The notes beneath the pieces are model-generated. The model was not told where the DNA came from, ran no database searches, and saw nothing but the letters and a program-made list of their open reading frames with translations. A stretch of DNA of 64,000 bases, taken from assembly GCF_036010505.1 (NCBI RefSeq), contig NZ_CP108569.1, positions 5,757,001 to 5,821,000 on the forward strand, read 5' to 3'. The first letter of the stretch is position 1. Each line of letters starts with the position of its first letter. A program made the position numbers and the translations under genes. This DNA is from Streptomyces sp. NBC_01197. Lineage in GTDB: Bacteria; Actinomycetota; Actinomycetes; Streptomycetales; Streptomycetaceae. Positions 16,869 through 25,356 of this stretch are shown here, one piece after another.

Positions 16869-17225
16869 ATGTCCGTATCGGACGAGAAGACCACGGTGAG
16901 CGACGGCATCCTCCTGTCCGACGCCGCCGCGTCCAAGGTCAAGGCCCTGCTCGACCAGGAAGGCCGTGACGACCTCGCGCTCCGCGTCGCCGTCCAGCCC
17001 GGCGGCTGCTCGGGCCTCCGCTACCAGCTCTTCTTCGACGAGCGCTCGCTCGACGGCGATGTGGTCAAGGACTTCGGTGGAGTCAAGGTCGTCACCGACC
17101 GGATGAGCGCCCCGTACCTGGGCGGCGCCTCCGTCGACTTCGTGGACACCATCGAGAAGCAGGGCTTCACGATCGACAACCCGAACGCCACCGGCTCCTG
17201 CGCCTGCGGCGACTCGTTCAGCTGA
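16869..17225 (+). CDS. erpA: Iron-sulfur cluster insertion protein ErpA (HesB/IscA type)
   Basis: This is a 118-residue A-type Fe-S carrier. The three cluster cysteines are visible: Cys47 (VQPGGCSGLRY) and Cys111/Cys113 in the C-terminal GSCACGDSF. The ATG at 16869 follows GGGAG by about nine bases; the longer frame to 16638 crosses the promoter region and is rejected. A-type carriers deliver [2Fe-2S] or [4Fe-4S] clusters to client enzymes. Its partner across the shared intergenic region is nadA, whose product needs a [4Fe-4S] cluster, so joint regulation would make sense. Confidence 0.95.
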   Translation: MSVSDEKTTVSDGILLSDAAASKVKALLDQEGRDDLALRVAVQPGGCSGLRYQLFFDERSLDGDVVKDFGGVKVVTDRMSAPYLGGASVDFVDTIEKQGFTIDNPNATGSCACGDSFS

Positions 17226-17256
17226 CCCTTCGGCTGGGCCTTTCGGCAAGACGGCC

Positions 17257-17294
17257 AGAGGCGGCGGTCCCGGACATCCGGGGCCGCCGCCTCT
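17257..17294. terminator. Terminator after erpA
   Basis: AGAGGCGGCGG at 17257-17267 pairs with CCGCCGCCTCT at 17284-17294 around a 16-base loop. It lies between the convergent erpA and the secreted-protein gene, and so can serve both strands. Confidence 0.8.
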
Positions 17295-17339
17295 GTCGTC
17301 TCACCTCTGCCGGATCGCCTCTGCGGCAGGGGGCTCGTC

Positions 17340-18851
17340 TCACATCCGGGGTACCGGGTCGCCGTTCGCCGCGTTGACGACCTGCCGGCTCCCCAGCGGC
17401 TGGTCCAGCACCACCTTCTGCGTCACCTGGCCGATGATGTCGGGGCAGACCGTCCCGGGCTTGGGGCTCGGCGCGGTCAGTGCCACCCGTACCGTGTCCT
17501 TGTTCTCGGTGGTCCGTACGCCGTACCGGCCGCACATCCGACCCGTGATGCGCAGGGTCAGGGTCCGTCCGTCGGCGTGGTAGGCCGTCGGGGTCTGGTA
17601 CGAGCCACCAGGGTGGTTTCCGGCCGCGGGCGGCTCCGGCTTCGCCAGATAGCGGTCCGCCACCGCCGTCGCGGTGACCGTTCCGGGTCCGGCCGCGCCC
17701 GCGGGCGGCCGTGTCTCGAACAGCCATGACGGGACGAGGATCTGGCGCCCTCCGGCCAGCCGCACCGCCAGGCCCAGCTCCGCGTGGCTCACGGTCACCT
17801 GCCGGGACCCGGGAGCCTTGGGCGGCGACGACGGCGACGACGGCGCGCAGGACCCGGACGACGGCGCGCTCCCTGTGCTGGAGCTACTGCCGCTGCTACT
17901 GCCGCTGCCGCTGCCGGTGTCGGCGGCCGAGCGCTCGGTCAGCGGCTCCATCGTCGCGCAGCCCCCGGTCCCGGCGCCTGGGGCCCCGGTCGGGGGCGCG
18001 TTCAGTCGTTTCAGCGCGTCGGGCGCGCTGATCAGCGGATACTCGGCCCCCTTGAGGGGAGCCTTCAACGGGCCGCTGCCGCCGGTCAGTTGGCCGTCCG
18101 CTCCGATCTGCAGCCCCGTCGTCCAGCCGTACGTGGGCAGCCCGCCGATCTTGGGGTCGGCGTTCACCACCCGCACCGAACCCATCACCCGGCCGGCGTC
18201 GAGCTTCGCGTCACTCTCGCCCAGGGCCTTCAGCACCGGAGCGGCCGCGGCCTTCGCCGCCCGCTCGCTCACGGCTTTCCCGTCGCCGGCCGCGGCGGTC
18301 CCGCCGGTGGAACAGGCCTTCCCGCGCGGGCAGTTGTCGCTGCCACCGCTACCGAAGCGGGTGAATGTCCAGGTGCCGGGGGCCTGTCGGGCGACCTGGA
18401 GCAGCGGGCCGGAGCCGTCCTTGGCCGGGCCCACCTTCCAGTCCGTACCCACGAGCCGCGGTGTGCCCGGCACGCCGAGCGCGCCGGCCAGCTTCGCGAC
18501 GTCGGCGGCGCTGACGGCGCCGTCGGCGCGGTACACCGGAGCCGTCTTCGGCGGGGCGGGAAAGGTCCCGTCGGAGCGGTAGACGGGGCCCCGCGGGTCG
18601 GGTTCCCCCGGCGCGATGCCCGGGGAGCCGCTGCTCCGCGCCGACTGGTCCAGCGCGAGGGGAGGCGGGCCGGTGGTGCCGCCGGGGGCGCCGCTGGTCT
18701 CCGTGCCGCCGTTGTCGTGGCCGGCCGCGGTCGCCGCCCAGTAGGCCCCGCCGCCTCCGGCCAGCAGCACCGCTGCCGCCACCGAGGTGACGACAGCGGG
18801 GGACCGCCGCCGGGGACGCGCCGTGTCGTGCTCGGGTCGCTCGCTGCTCAC
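17340..18851 (-). CDS. Membrane-anchored secreted protein of unknown function
   Basis: This is 503 residues from GTG 18851 (VSSERPEHDTARPRRR), with AAGGAG six bases upstream. A basic cytoplasmic N-terminus precedes one hydrophobic segment (AVVTSVAAAVLLAGGGGAYWA). The rest is extracytoplasmic, with repeated VYRSDG/VYRADG segments near residues 90-110, a Gly/Ser/Pro-rich low-complexity stretch (SGSGSGSSSGSSSSTGSAPS), and scattered cysteines (NCPRGKAC, RMCGRYGV, GTVCPD) that could form disulfides. The overall look is of a large secreted lipoprotein-like Streptomyces protein; no catalytic motif is recognised. It lies between erpA and the adenosine kinase gene. Confidence 0.85.
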   Translation of the reverse strand: MSSERPEHDTARPRRRSPAVVTSVAAAVLLAGGGGAYWAATAAGHDNGGTETSGAPGGTTGPPPLALDQSARSSGSPGIAPGEPDPRGPVYRSDGTFPAPPKTAPVYRADGAVSAADVAKLAGALGVPGTPRLVGTDWKVGPAKDGSGPLLQVARQAPGTWTFTRFGSGGSDNCPRGKACSTGGTAAAGDGKAVSERAAKAAAAPVLKALGESDAKLDAGRVMGSVRVVNADPKIGGLPTYGWTTGLQIGADGQLTGGSGPLKAPLKGAEYPLISAPDALKRLNAPPTGAPGAGTGGCATMEPLTERSAADTGSGSGSSSGSSSSTGSAPSSGSCAPSSPSSPPKAPGSRQVTVSHAELGLAVRLAGGRQILVPSWLFETRPPAGAAGPGTVTATAVADRYLAKPEPPAAGNHPGGSYQTPTAYHADGRTLTLRITGRMCGRYGVRTTENKDTVRVALTAPSPKPGTVCPDIIGQVTQKVVLDQPLGSRQVVNAANGDPVPRM

Positions 18852-18890
18852 CGCATGCTCCTTCGACTCCGCTGCCGTCCACTGCTGTGG

Positions 18891-18918
18891 CTCCGTTCCC
18901 CCGTGCGGGGGAACGGAG
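18891..18918. other. Perfect 12-bp hairpin upstream of the secreted-protein gene
   Basis: CTCCGTTCCCCC at 18891-18902 pairs perfectly with 18907-18918 around GTGC. It lies 40 bases upstream of the secreted-protein start and 128 bases downstream of the small gene on the same strand. It may therefore be that gene's terminator or a structured 5' leader. Confidence 0.55.
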
Positions 18919-19046
18919 GTGGGACGAGGCGGGGGAGCGCACGGTTCCCTCTGCTGTCTGCCCTGCTGTCTGCCTGCTGCTTCGGCGGCCCGCGCCGGGC
19001 CGTTCAGTCGGGGCCGATCGGTCCGGACCGCTCAGTCGGGGCCCGC

Positions 19047-19256
19047 TCAGTCCCCGTACTCGGACATGGCGTCGATGAGCCGCGCGGAGGCGGGCGGCAC
19101 CCTGACCCCGTGGATCAGGGACGGGGGCACGGGCTTGGGTGCGGGTTTCACCGGCACCACCCAGTGCGGGGCCATGCGCGCGCAGTGGCCGCGCAGGTCG
19201 GTCAGGTCTTCGGGCTCGGACGGAGCTGCGGGGTGCTGCGCGATGGAGTTCGGCAT
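19047..19256 (-). CDS. Small hypothetical protein
   Basis: This 69-residue protein starts MPNSIAQHPAAPSEPEDLTD. It is rich in proline (VPVKPAPKPVPPSLIHGVRVPP) with a short C-terminal helix (ASARLIDAMSEYGD). The upstream in-frame extension to 19373 overlaps the divergent promoter region and is less likely. The ribosome site (GGTGGG two bases before ATG) is poor. It lies upstream of, and on the same strand as, the secreted protein, and divergent from adenosine kinase. No function is recognised. Confidence 0.6.
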   Translation of the reverse strand: MPNSIAQHPAAPSEPEDLTDLRGHCARMAPHWVVPVKPAPKPVPPSLIHGVRVPPASARLIDAMSEYGD

Positions 19257-19390
19257 ATCCCACCGTAGGCATGGGGCGGCCTGCGGAGAAAGCTCTACTA
19301 TCGGGTAGTTTCCTCCCTTCGAGCCGCGGAGCGCGAACCGGTAGCGTGAGGTGTCAGCCTCCCTCCTCCGCATCCGCAGGAGTCCTCGCC

Positions 19391-20365
19391 GTGCGTATCG
19401 CAGTCACCGGCTCCATCGCCACCGACCACCTCATGACCTTCCCCGGCCGCTTCGCCGACCAGCTGGTCGCCGATCAGCTCCACACGGTCTCCCTCTCCTT
19501 CCTGGTCGACAACCTCGACGTGCGGCGCGGAGGCGTCGGCGCCAACATCTGCTTCGGGATGGGCCAGCTCGGTACGGCCCCGATCCTGGTCGGCGCGGCC
19601 GGCTCGGACTTCGAGGAGTACCGCGCCTGGCTCGACCGGAACGGCGTGGACACCGAGTCGGTCCGGATCTCCGAGGTCCTGCACACCGCCCGCTTCGTGT
19701 GCACGACGGACGCCGACCACAACCAGATCGGCTCGTTCTACACGGGTGCGATGAGCGAGGCCCGTCTGATCGAGCTCCAGTCGGTCGCCGAGCGCGTCGG
19801 CGGTCTCGACCTGGTGCTGATCGGCGCCGACGACCCGGAGGCGATGCTCCGCCACACCGAGGAGTGCCGCACCCGCTCGATCCCGTTCGCGGCCGACTTC
19901 TCGCAGCAGATCGCCCGGATGACCGGTGAGGACATCCGTACGCTGCTCGCCGGCGCGACGTACCTCTTCTCCAACGAGTACGAGAAGGGGCTCATCGAGT
20001 CCAAGACCGGCTGGACCGAGGACGAGATTCTCGACCGGGTCGGCCACCGGGTCACCACGCTCGGCTCCCGGGGGGTCCGGATCGACCGCCGGGGCGAGGC
20101 CCCGATCGTGGTCGGCTGCGCAGAGGAGGAGGCGAAGGTCGACCCGACGGGCGTGGGCGACGCGTTCCGTGCGGGCTTCCTGTCCGGGCTCTCGTGGGGC
20201 GTCGGCCTGGAGCGCGCGGCGCAGGTCGGCTGCATGCTGGCCACGCTGGTGATCGAGACGCTGGGTACGCAGGAGTACACCCTGCGCCGCGCCAACTTCA
20301 TGGACCGCTTCACCAAGGCGTACGGCCAGGACGCGGCGGAAGAGGTCCAGGTCCACCTCCAGTAG
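19391..20365 (+). CDS. Adenosine kinase-like PfkB-family sugar/nucleoside kinase
   Basis: This is 324 residues from GTG 19391 (VRIAVTGSIATDHLMTFPGR), with AGGAG upstream. PfkB signatures are the N-terminal RRGGVGANICFGMGQLG and the C-terminal catalytic DPTGVGDAFRAGF, where the aspartate is the base. Length and motifs closely match mycobacterial adenosine kinase (Rv2202c), which likewise neighbours ctaC and the HesB gene; I recall shared segments such as AVTGSIATDHLM and PTGVGDAFRAGFL. It would salvage adenosine to AMP with ATP. Older annotations call this family ribokinase or carbohydrate kinase, and substrate specificity is not proven by sequence. Confidence 0.88.
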   Translation: MRIAVTGSIATDHLMTFPGRFADQLVADQLHTVSLSFLVDNLDVRRGGVGANICFGMGQLGTAPILVGAAGSDFEEYRAWLDRNGVDTESVRISEVLHTARFVCTTDADHNQIGSFYTGAMSEARLIELQSVAERVGGLDLVLIGADDPEAMLRHTEECRTRSIPFAADFSQQIARMTGEDIRTLLAGATYLFSNEYEKGLIESKTGWTEDEILDRVGHRVTTLGSRGVRIDRRGEAPIVVGCAEEEAKVDPTGVGDAFRAGFLSGLSWGVGLERAAQVGCMLATLVIETLGTQEYTLRRANFMDRFTKAYGQDAAEEVQVHLQ

Positions 20366-20419
20366 CCCACCGGTCCGCAGGCCGGCCCTGCGCGCTTCGG
20401 TGCGGCCCTGCCGACCGGC

Positions 20420-21886
20420 TCACGACACGCGGCGCACCCGGAAGGCGGTTCCCCCGTCGACCGGGTGCGCCCCCTCGTACTCCTGCCCCCGCATCTCGCA
20501 CCACGCCGGCACATCGAGCCGCGCGGCCTCGTCGTCCGAGAGCACCGTCACCACCCCGCCCACCGGCACGTCCCCGATCACCTTGGCCAGCTCGATGACC
20601 GGGACCGGGCAGCGCTTCCCGAGCGCGTCCACGACGAGTTCCGCCGCAGGGCCGGCCCCGGGCCCCGCGGCAGCCGCCCTGTCCGGTGCCGCCGCTGCTT
20701 CCGCTTCCGCGGGGGGCGCCGTCTCCGCACCCCGCACCGGCCCCTGAGTGGCGCCCGCCCCAGCGCCCAGCCGCTCCCGTACGGAACGGACCACGCCCGG
20801 CAGCACCTCCAGGAACCGGTCGACGTCCGCCTCCGCCACGCCGAGCGGCAGCGAGACGCGCACGTTCCCCTCCGAGAGCACCCCCATAGCCCGCAGCACG
20901 TGACTGGGCGTCAGCGTGCTGCTGGTACAGGACGAACCGGATGACACGGAGAAACCGGCCATATCCAACTCGTGCAGCAGAGTCTCCCCGTCGACATAGA
21001 GACAGGAGAACGTCACGAGATGCGGCAGCCGTCGCACCGGGTCGCCGACCACCTCGACATCCGTCACCCGTTCGCCCACCGAGGCCCTGATCCGGTCCAC
21101 GAGACCGCGCAGCCGTACCGACTCAGCCGCGGCCCCGGCCCGTACGGCCCGCAGTGAGGCCGCGGCGGCCACGATCGCCGGAAGGTTCTCGAAACCGGCG
21201 GCCCGCCCCGACTCCCGCTCGTCCGCCGGGCCTTGGGGGACGAACCTCACACCCTTCCGTACGGCGAGCAGCCCCACCCCGGCCGGCCCGCCCCACTTGT
21301 GCGCACTGGCGGTGAGCAGCGACCAGTCCCCTTCGACCGGCCCCCACCCCAGCGACTGGGCGGCGTCCACGAGCAGCGGCACCCCGGCGGCCCGGCACGC
21401 GTCGGCGACCTCGGCGACCGGCTGCTCGGTGCCGGTCTCGTGGTTGGCGGACTGCAGGCAGGCCAGCGCGGTCCTGGCGGTCAGCGCGGCCGCGTAAGTG
21501 CCTGGGGCCACCGCCCCGGTCCGGCCGACCGGCACTTCGGTCACCGAACCGCCACTCGCCTCATGGGCCGCCGCCGAATGCAGTACCGAGGAGTGTTCGA
21601 CCGACGACACCACCAGATGGCCGCCGACACGCCGACGGCCGGAAAGTGCGCCGGCAATTCCGGAGTGGACCGCCCGGGTGCCGGACGAGCTGAACACCAG
21701 CTCGTCCGGGCGGCACCCGACCGCCTCGGCCGCCGCCTCGCGGGCCGCGTCGAGCAGCAGCCGCGCCCGCCTCCCCTCCCGGTACAGCCTGGAGGGATCG
21801 GCCCAGCCGTCGTCCAGGGAGGCTTGCAGGGCCTGACGTGCGACGGGGTGCAGGGGCGCGGAGGACGCGGCATCGAAGTAGGACAC
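20420..21886 (-). CDS. Cysteine desulfurase fused to a TusA-like sulfur carrier domain
   Basis: This 488-residue protein fuses two sulfur-handling domains. Residues 1-375 are a NifS/IscS-type class V aminotransferase: PLP lysine Lys197 (ASAHKWGGP) and catalytic Cys320 in SSGSSCTSS, which forms the persulfide. A 40-residue Ala/Pro/Glu linker follows. Residues about 415-488 are a TusA domain with the sulfur-accepting Cys426 (GKRCPVPVIELAKVIGDVPV). TusA normally takes sulfur from IscS as a separate protein, so here donor and acceptor are on one chain. The gene is divergent from ctaC with 258 bases between them. Possible sinks are tRNA thiolation, molybdenum cofactor or Fe-S clusters. Confidence 0.93.
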   Translation of the reverse strand: MSYFDAASSAPLHPVARQALQASLDDGWADPSRLYREGRRARLLLDAAREAAAEAVGCRPDELVFSSSGTRAVHSGIAGALSGRRRVGGHLVVSSVEHSSVLHSAAAHEASGGSVTEVPVGRTGAVAPGTYAAALTARTALACLQSANHETGTEQPVAEVADACRAAGVPLLVDAAQSLGWGPVEGDWSLLTASAHKWGGPAGVGLLAVRKGVRFVPQGPADERESGRAAGFENLPAIVAAAASLRAVRAGAAAESVRLRGLVDRIRASVGERVTDVEVVGDPVRRLPHLVTFSCLYVDGETLLHELDMAGFSVSSGSSCTSSTLTPSHVLRAMGVLSEGNVRVSLPLGVAEADVDRFLEVLPGVVRSVRERLGAGAGATQGPVRGAETAPPAEAEAAAAPDRAAAAGPGAGPAAELVVDALGKRCPVPVIELAKVIGDVPVGGVVTVLSDDEAARLDVPAWCEMRGQEYEGAHPVDGGTAFRVRRVS

Positions 21887-22038
21887 GGCGCCACGCTAGT
21901 CTGCGCCTGCGGACGGACGGCCCGCCTCGTAGGGGGAGGGATCGTCAGATCCCCGCCGGAAGCCGGGATTCCACCCCTTCGGGGTGTCGGGCGGCGCGTT
22001 GGGCACCCTCCCCGCGCGGCCCCAAATGGCCTCCAGTA

Positions 22039-22067
22039 GGGTTTGGTCCGCATAAACATCCAAACCC
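22039..22067. promoter_or_regulatory. Inverted repeat upstream of ctaC
   Basis: GGGTTTGG (22039-22046) and CCAAACCC (22060-22067) are perfectly complementary across a 13-base spacer. They sit 78 bases before ctaC in an otherwise featureless 258-base divergent region. The spacer is A/T-rich (CGCATAAACAT), which favours an operator overlapping a promoter, but a leader hairpin is equally possible. Confidence 0.45.
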
Positions 22068-22144
22068 CTGCCCGAGCAGGACCGGCGACCGACCTGATGC
22101 GGCCGCAGCCGGCCGCCCGGGCGAGACTCTCGGGAAGGCGCTAC

Positions 22145-23110
22145 GTGAGTCCCAACGGCTCCGACCGCTCGTCGCGGCGCCCGATGCGGCGGAAGCTGCC
22201 GCAGGTGCTGACTGCGGGCCTGATCCTTGTGACCGCTACCGGTTGCTCGTACAAGGATTTCCCCCGCCTTGGTATGCCCACCCCGGTAACGGAAGAGGCA
22301 CCTCGGATCCTCTCCCTCTGGCAGGGCTCGTGGGCGGCAGCGCTCGCCACGGGCGTGCTGGTGTGGGGGCTGATCATCTGGAGTGTCATCTTCCACCGGC
22401 GAAGCCGGACCAAGGTGGAGGTACCTCCGCAGACCCGGTACAACATGCCGATCGAGGCGTTGTACACCGTGGTCCCTCTGATCATCGTCTCGGTGCTCTT
22501 CTACTTCACCGCGCGTGATGAGTCGAAGGTCCTCAGTCTCTCGGCGAAGCCCGCCCACACGATCAACGTGGTCGGCTTCCAGTGGAGCTGGGGCTTCAAC
22601 TACGTGGAGGACGTGGACGGCAACCCGTCCACGGGCAACGCGGCGAAGACCACAGAGCTGTCCGATATCCCGGACCGCTTCACCAAGGAATTCCCCAAGG
22701 GAGCCGAAGGCGTCTACGACGTCGGCACGCCGGCCTCCCGGAACCCGCAGACCGGCAACCCGGGGCCGACCCTCTGGCTGCCCAAGGGCGAGAAGGTCCG
22801 CTTCGTTCTCACTTCGCGCGACGTCATCCACGACTTCTGGGTGGTGCCGTTCCTCATGAAGATGGACGTTGTCCCGGGCCACACCAACTCCTTCGAGGTG
22901 ACCCCCAACCAGGAGGGCACCTTCCTGGGCAAGTGCGCTGAGCTGTGCGGCGTAGACCACTCCCGGATGCTCTTCAATGTGAAGGTCGTCTCCCCGGAGC
23001 GCTACAAGCAGCACCTCAAGGACCTGGCGACCAAGCACCAGAACGGCTACATCCCCGCCGGGATCGCGCAGACTGGCCACGCCAAGAACGCGGAGACGAA
23101 CAACCTGTGA
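22145..23110 (+). CDS. ctaC: Cytochrome c oxidase subunit II (aa3 type)
   Basis: This is 321 residues from GTG 22145 ([16 protein letters not shown]), with GGAAGG seven bases upstream. The N-terminus is a lipoprotein signal ending at Cys34 ([10 protein letters not shown]). Two transmembrane helices follow ([21 protein letters not shown] and [17 protein letters not shown]). The C-terminal cupredoxin domain carries the binuclear CuA motif [12 protein letters not shown] and [10 protein letters not shown]. CuA takes electrons from the bcc complex and passes them to haem a in CtaD. Its stop overlaps the ctaD start (GTGA), tying synthesis of subunits II and I. Confidence 0.97.
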   Translation: MSPNGSDRSSRRPMRRKLPQVLTAGLILVTATGCSYKDFPRLGMPTPVTEEAPRILSLWQGSWAAALATGVLVWGLIIWSVIFHRRSRTKVEVPPQTRYNMPIEALYTVVPLIIVSVLFYFTARDESKVLSLSAKPAHTINVVGFQWSWGFNYVEDVDGNPSTGNAAKTTELSDIPDRFTKEFPKGAEGVYDVGTPASRNPQTGNPGPTLWLPKGEKVRFVLTSRDVIHDFWVVPFLMKMDVVPGHTNSFEVTPNQEGTFLGKCAELCGVDHSRMLFNVKVVSPERYKQHLKDLATKHQNGYIPAGIAQTGHAKNAETNNL

Positions 23111-24843
23111 GCATCCTCAACGAACCTCAGGGTGCCGCGGCAGCAGGCGACTCCTACGAGAGCGAGCTGCCGGTACGGCGCAAAGAGCCGGGAAACATCG
23201 TCATCAAGTGGATGACCACCACTGATCACAAGACGATCGGCACGATGTATCTGGTCACATCGTTCGCCTTCTTCTGCATCGGCGGTGTGCTGGCGCTCGT
23301 CATGCGCGCCGAGCTGGCCCGTCCGGGTACGCAGATCGTGTCGAACGAGCAGTTCAACCAGGCGTTCACGATGCACGGCACGATCATGCTGCTGATGTTC
23401 GCGACGCCGCTCTTCGCCGGGTTCGCGAACTGGATCATGCCGTTGCAGATCGGGGCGCCCGATGTGGCGTTCCCGCGGCTGAACATGTTCGCGTACTGGC
23501 TGTACCTCTTCGGCTCGCTCATCGCGGTCGGTGGTTTCATCACCCCGCAGGGCGCGGCCGACTTCGGCTGGTTCGCCTACTCCCCGCTGTCGGACGCCGT
23601 CCGGTCACCGGGTGTCGGCGCCGACATGTGGATCATGGGCCTGGCCTTCTCCGGCTTCGGCACGATCCTCGGTTCGGTCAACTTCATCACCACGATCATC
23701 TGTATGCGCGCCCCCGGCATGACGATGTTCCGTATGCCGATCTTCGTGTGGAACGTGCTGCTGACCGCCGTGCTCGTGCTGCTGGCCTTCCCCGTACTCG
23801 CCGCAGCACTCTTCGCGCTGGAGGCGGACCGCAAGTTCGGCGCTCATGTATTCGATGCGTCAAATGGCGGCGCGCTCCTATGGCAACACCTCTTCTGGTT
23901 CTTCGGCCATCCAGAGGTGTACATCATCGCGCTGCCATTCTTCGGAATTATTTCCGAAGTGATTCCGGTGTTCTCGAGAAAGCCGATGTTCGGATACATC
24001 GGCCTGATCGCAGCGACGATCTCGATCGCCGGGCTCTCGGTGACGGTGTGGGCCCACCACATGTACGTCACCGGCGGTGTGCTCCTGCCGTTCTTCTCCT
24101 TCATGACCTTCCTGATCGCGGTGCCGACCGGTGTGAAGTTCTTCAACTGGATCGGCACGATGTGGAAGGGCTCGCTGTCCTTCGAGACACCGATGCTCTG
24201 GGCCGTCGGCTTCCTGATCACCTTCACCTTCGGTGGTCTGACCGGCGTCATCCTGGCCTCGCCCCCGATGGACTTCCATGTGTCCGACTCGTACTTCGTG
24301 GTCGCGCACTTCCACTACGTGGTGTTCGGGACCGTCGTCTTCGCGATGTTCTCCGGATTCCACTTCTGGTGGCCGAAGTTCACGGGCAAGATGCTGGACG
24401 AGCGGCTCGGCAAGATCACCTTCTGGACGCTGTTCGTGGGCTTCCACGGCACGTTCCTGGTGCAGCACTGGCTGGGTGTCGAGGGTATGCCGCGGCGGTA
24501 CGCGGACTACCTCGCCGTTGACGGCTTCACCACGCTGAACACCATCTCGACCATCAGCTCCTTCCTGCTGGGCCTGTCGATCCTGCCGTTCCTGTACAAC
24601 GTCTGGAAGACCGCCAAGTACGGCAAGAAGATCGAGGTCGACGACCCGTGGGGCTACGGGCGCTCGCTCGAATGGGCGACGTCCTGCCCGCCGCCCCGGC
24701 ACAACTTCACGACCCTTCCGAGGATCCGCTCCGAATCCCCGGCGTTCGACCTGCACCACCCGGAGATCGCGGCTCTCGACCAGCTCGAGAACCACGGCTC
24801 CGGTGACAAGGTCCTGTCCGGCGGCAAGGAGGCAGGCAAGTGA
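23107..24843 (+). CDS. ctaD: Cytochrome c oxidase subunit I
   Basis: This 578-residue, 12-helix catalytic subunit carries low-spin haem a and the haem a3-CuB site. Visible landmarks are the haem ligand His in TMHGTIML, the CuB segment [14 protein letters not shown] (His268 and Tyr272, the cross-linked pair), the CuB His-His in VWAHHMYV, and the double-histidine haem segment [11 protein letters not shown]. The HPEVY motif marks the A1 proton-pumping class. Codon use changes abruptly over residues 246-302, where 19 of 57 codons end in A or T (including AGA, CTA, TCA and three ATT), while flanking sequence is almost all G/C-ending. It overlaps ctaF by four bases (GTGA). Confidence 0.98.
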   Translation: MSILNEPQGAAAAGDSYESELPVRRKEPGNIVIKWMTTTDHKTIGTMYLVTSFAFFCIGGVLALVMRAELARPGTQIVSNEQFNQAFTMHGTIMLLMFATPLFAGFANWIMPLQIGAPDVAFPRLNMFAYWLYLFGSLIAVGGFITPQGAADFGWFAYSPLSDAVRSPGVGADMWIMGLAFSGFGTILGSVNFITTIICMRAPGMTMFRMPIFVWNVLLTAVLVLLAFPVLAAALFALEADRKFGAHVFDASNGGALLWQHLFWFFGHPEVYIIALPFFGIISEVIPVFSRKPMFGYIGLIAATISIAGLSVTVWAHHMYVTGGVLLPFFSFMTFLIAVPTGVKFFNWIGTMWKGSLSFETPMLWAVGFLITFTFGGLTGVILASPPMDFHVSDSYFVVAHFHYVVFGTVVFAMFSGFHFWWPKFTGKMLDERLGKITFWTLFVGFHGTFLVQHWLGVEGMPRRYADYLAVDGFTTLNTISTISSFLLGLSILPFLYNVWKTAKYGKKIEVDDPWGYGRSLEWATSCPPPRHNFTTLPRIRSESPAFDLHHPEIAALDQLENHGSGDKVLSGGKEAGK

Positions 24844-25238
24844 AGGTCCAAGGCAAGATGTTCATCTGGCTGGCCGTCTTCATCCTCGTCGTGGCGGTCG
24901 TCTACGGCGTGTGGTCGAAGGAGGCAGCCGGAACGACGGCCCTCTTCATGGCCTTCGGGCTGAGCATCATGATCGGCTTCTACCTGGCCTTCACGGCCAG
25001 GCGGATCGACGCCGGCGCGATGGACAACAAGGAGGCCGACGTCGCGGACGACGCCGGTGAGGTGGGCTTCTTCGCCCCGCACAGCTGGCAGCCGATCTTC
25101 CTGGCCGTCGGCGGCGCGCTCGCCTTCCTGGCCATCGCCATGGGCTGGTGGCTGCTGTACTTCTCGGCCCCGCTCGTGGTGGTCGGCCTCTGGGGCTGGG
25201 TCTTCGAGTTCTACCGCGGAGAGAACCAGAACCAGTAG
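24840..25238 (+). CDS. ctaF: Cytochrome c oxidase subunit IV, actinobacterial type
   Basis: This is a 132-residue membrane protein from GTG 24840 ([18 protein letters not shown]). It has four hydrophobic helices in two pairs, separated by a charged loop ([20 protein letters not shown]). It ends in the family's typical EFYRGEN. In actinobacteria CtaF is a structural subunit of the aa3 oxidase within the bcc-aa3 supercomplex. It is last in the ctaCDF operon; a strong terminator follows 26 bases after the stop. Confidence 0.95.
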   Translation: MKVQGKMFIWLAVFILVVAVVYGVWSKEAAGTTALFMAFGLSIMIGFYLAFTARRIDAGAMDNKEADVADDAGEVGFFAPHSWQPIFLAVGGALAFLAIAMGWWLLYFSAPLVVVGLWGWVFEFYRGENQNQ

Positions 25239-25263
25239 GGGCTGAGCCCCACCGCTGGACCGT

Positions 25264-25306
25264 ACGAGGAGGCCCGGACGCCAATCAGGTGTCCGGGCCT
25301 CCTCGT
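25264..25306 (+). terminator. Terminator after ctaCDF
   Basis: A perfect 16-base-pair stem (ACGAGGAGGCCCGGAC with its complement) has an 11-base loop and is followed by TTTGC. It ends the oxidase operon cleanly before the L,D-transpeptidase gene. Confidence 0.92.
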
Positions 25307-25356
25307 TTGCAGTCATCCGGCGTGCCGTTACCAGGGGATCTTCTTAACGTGTGCAT

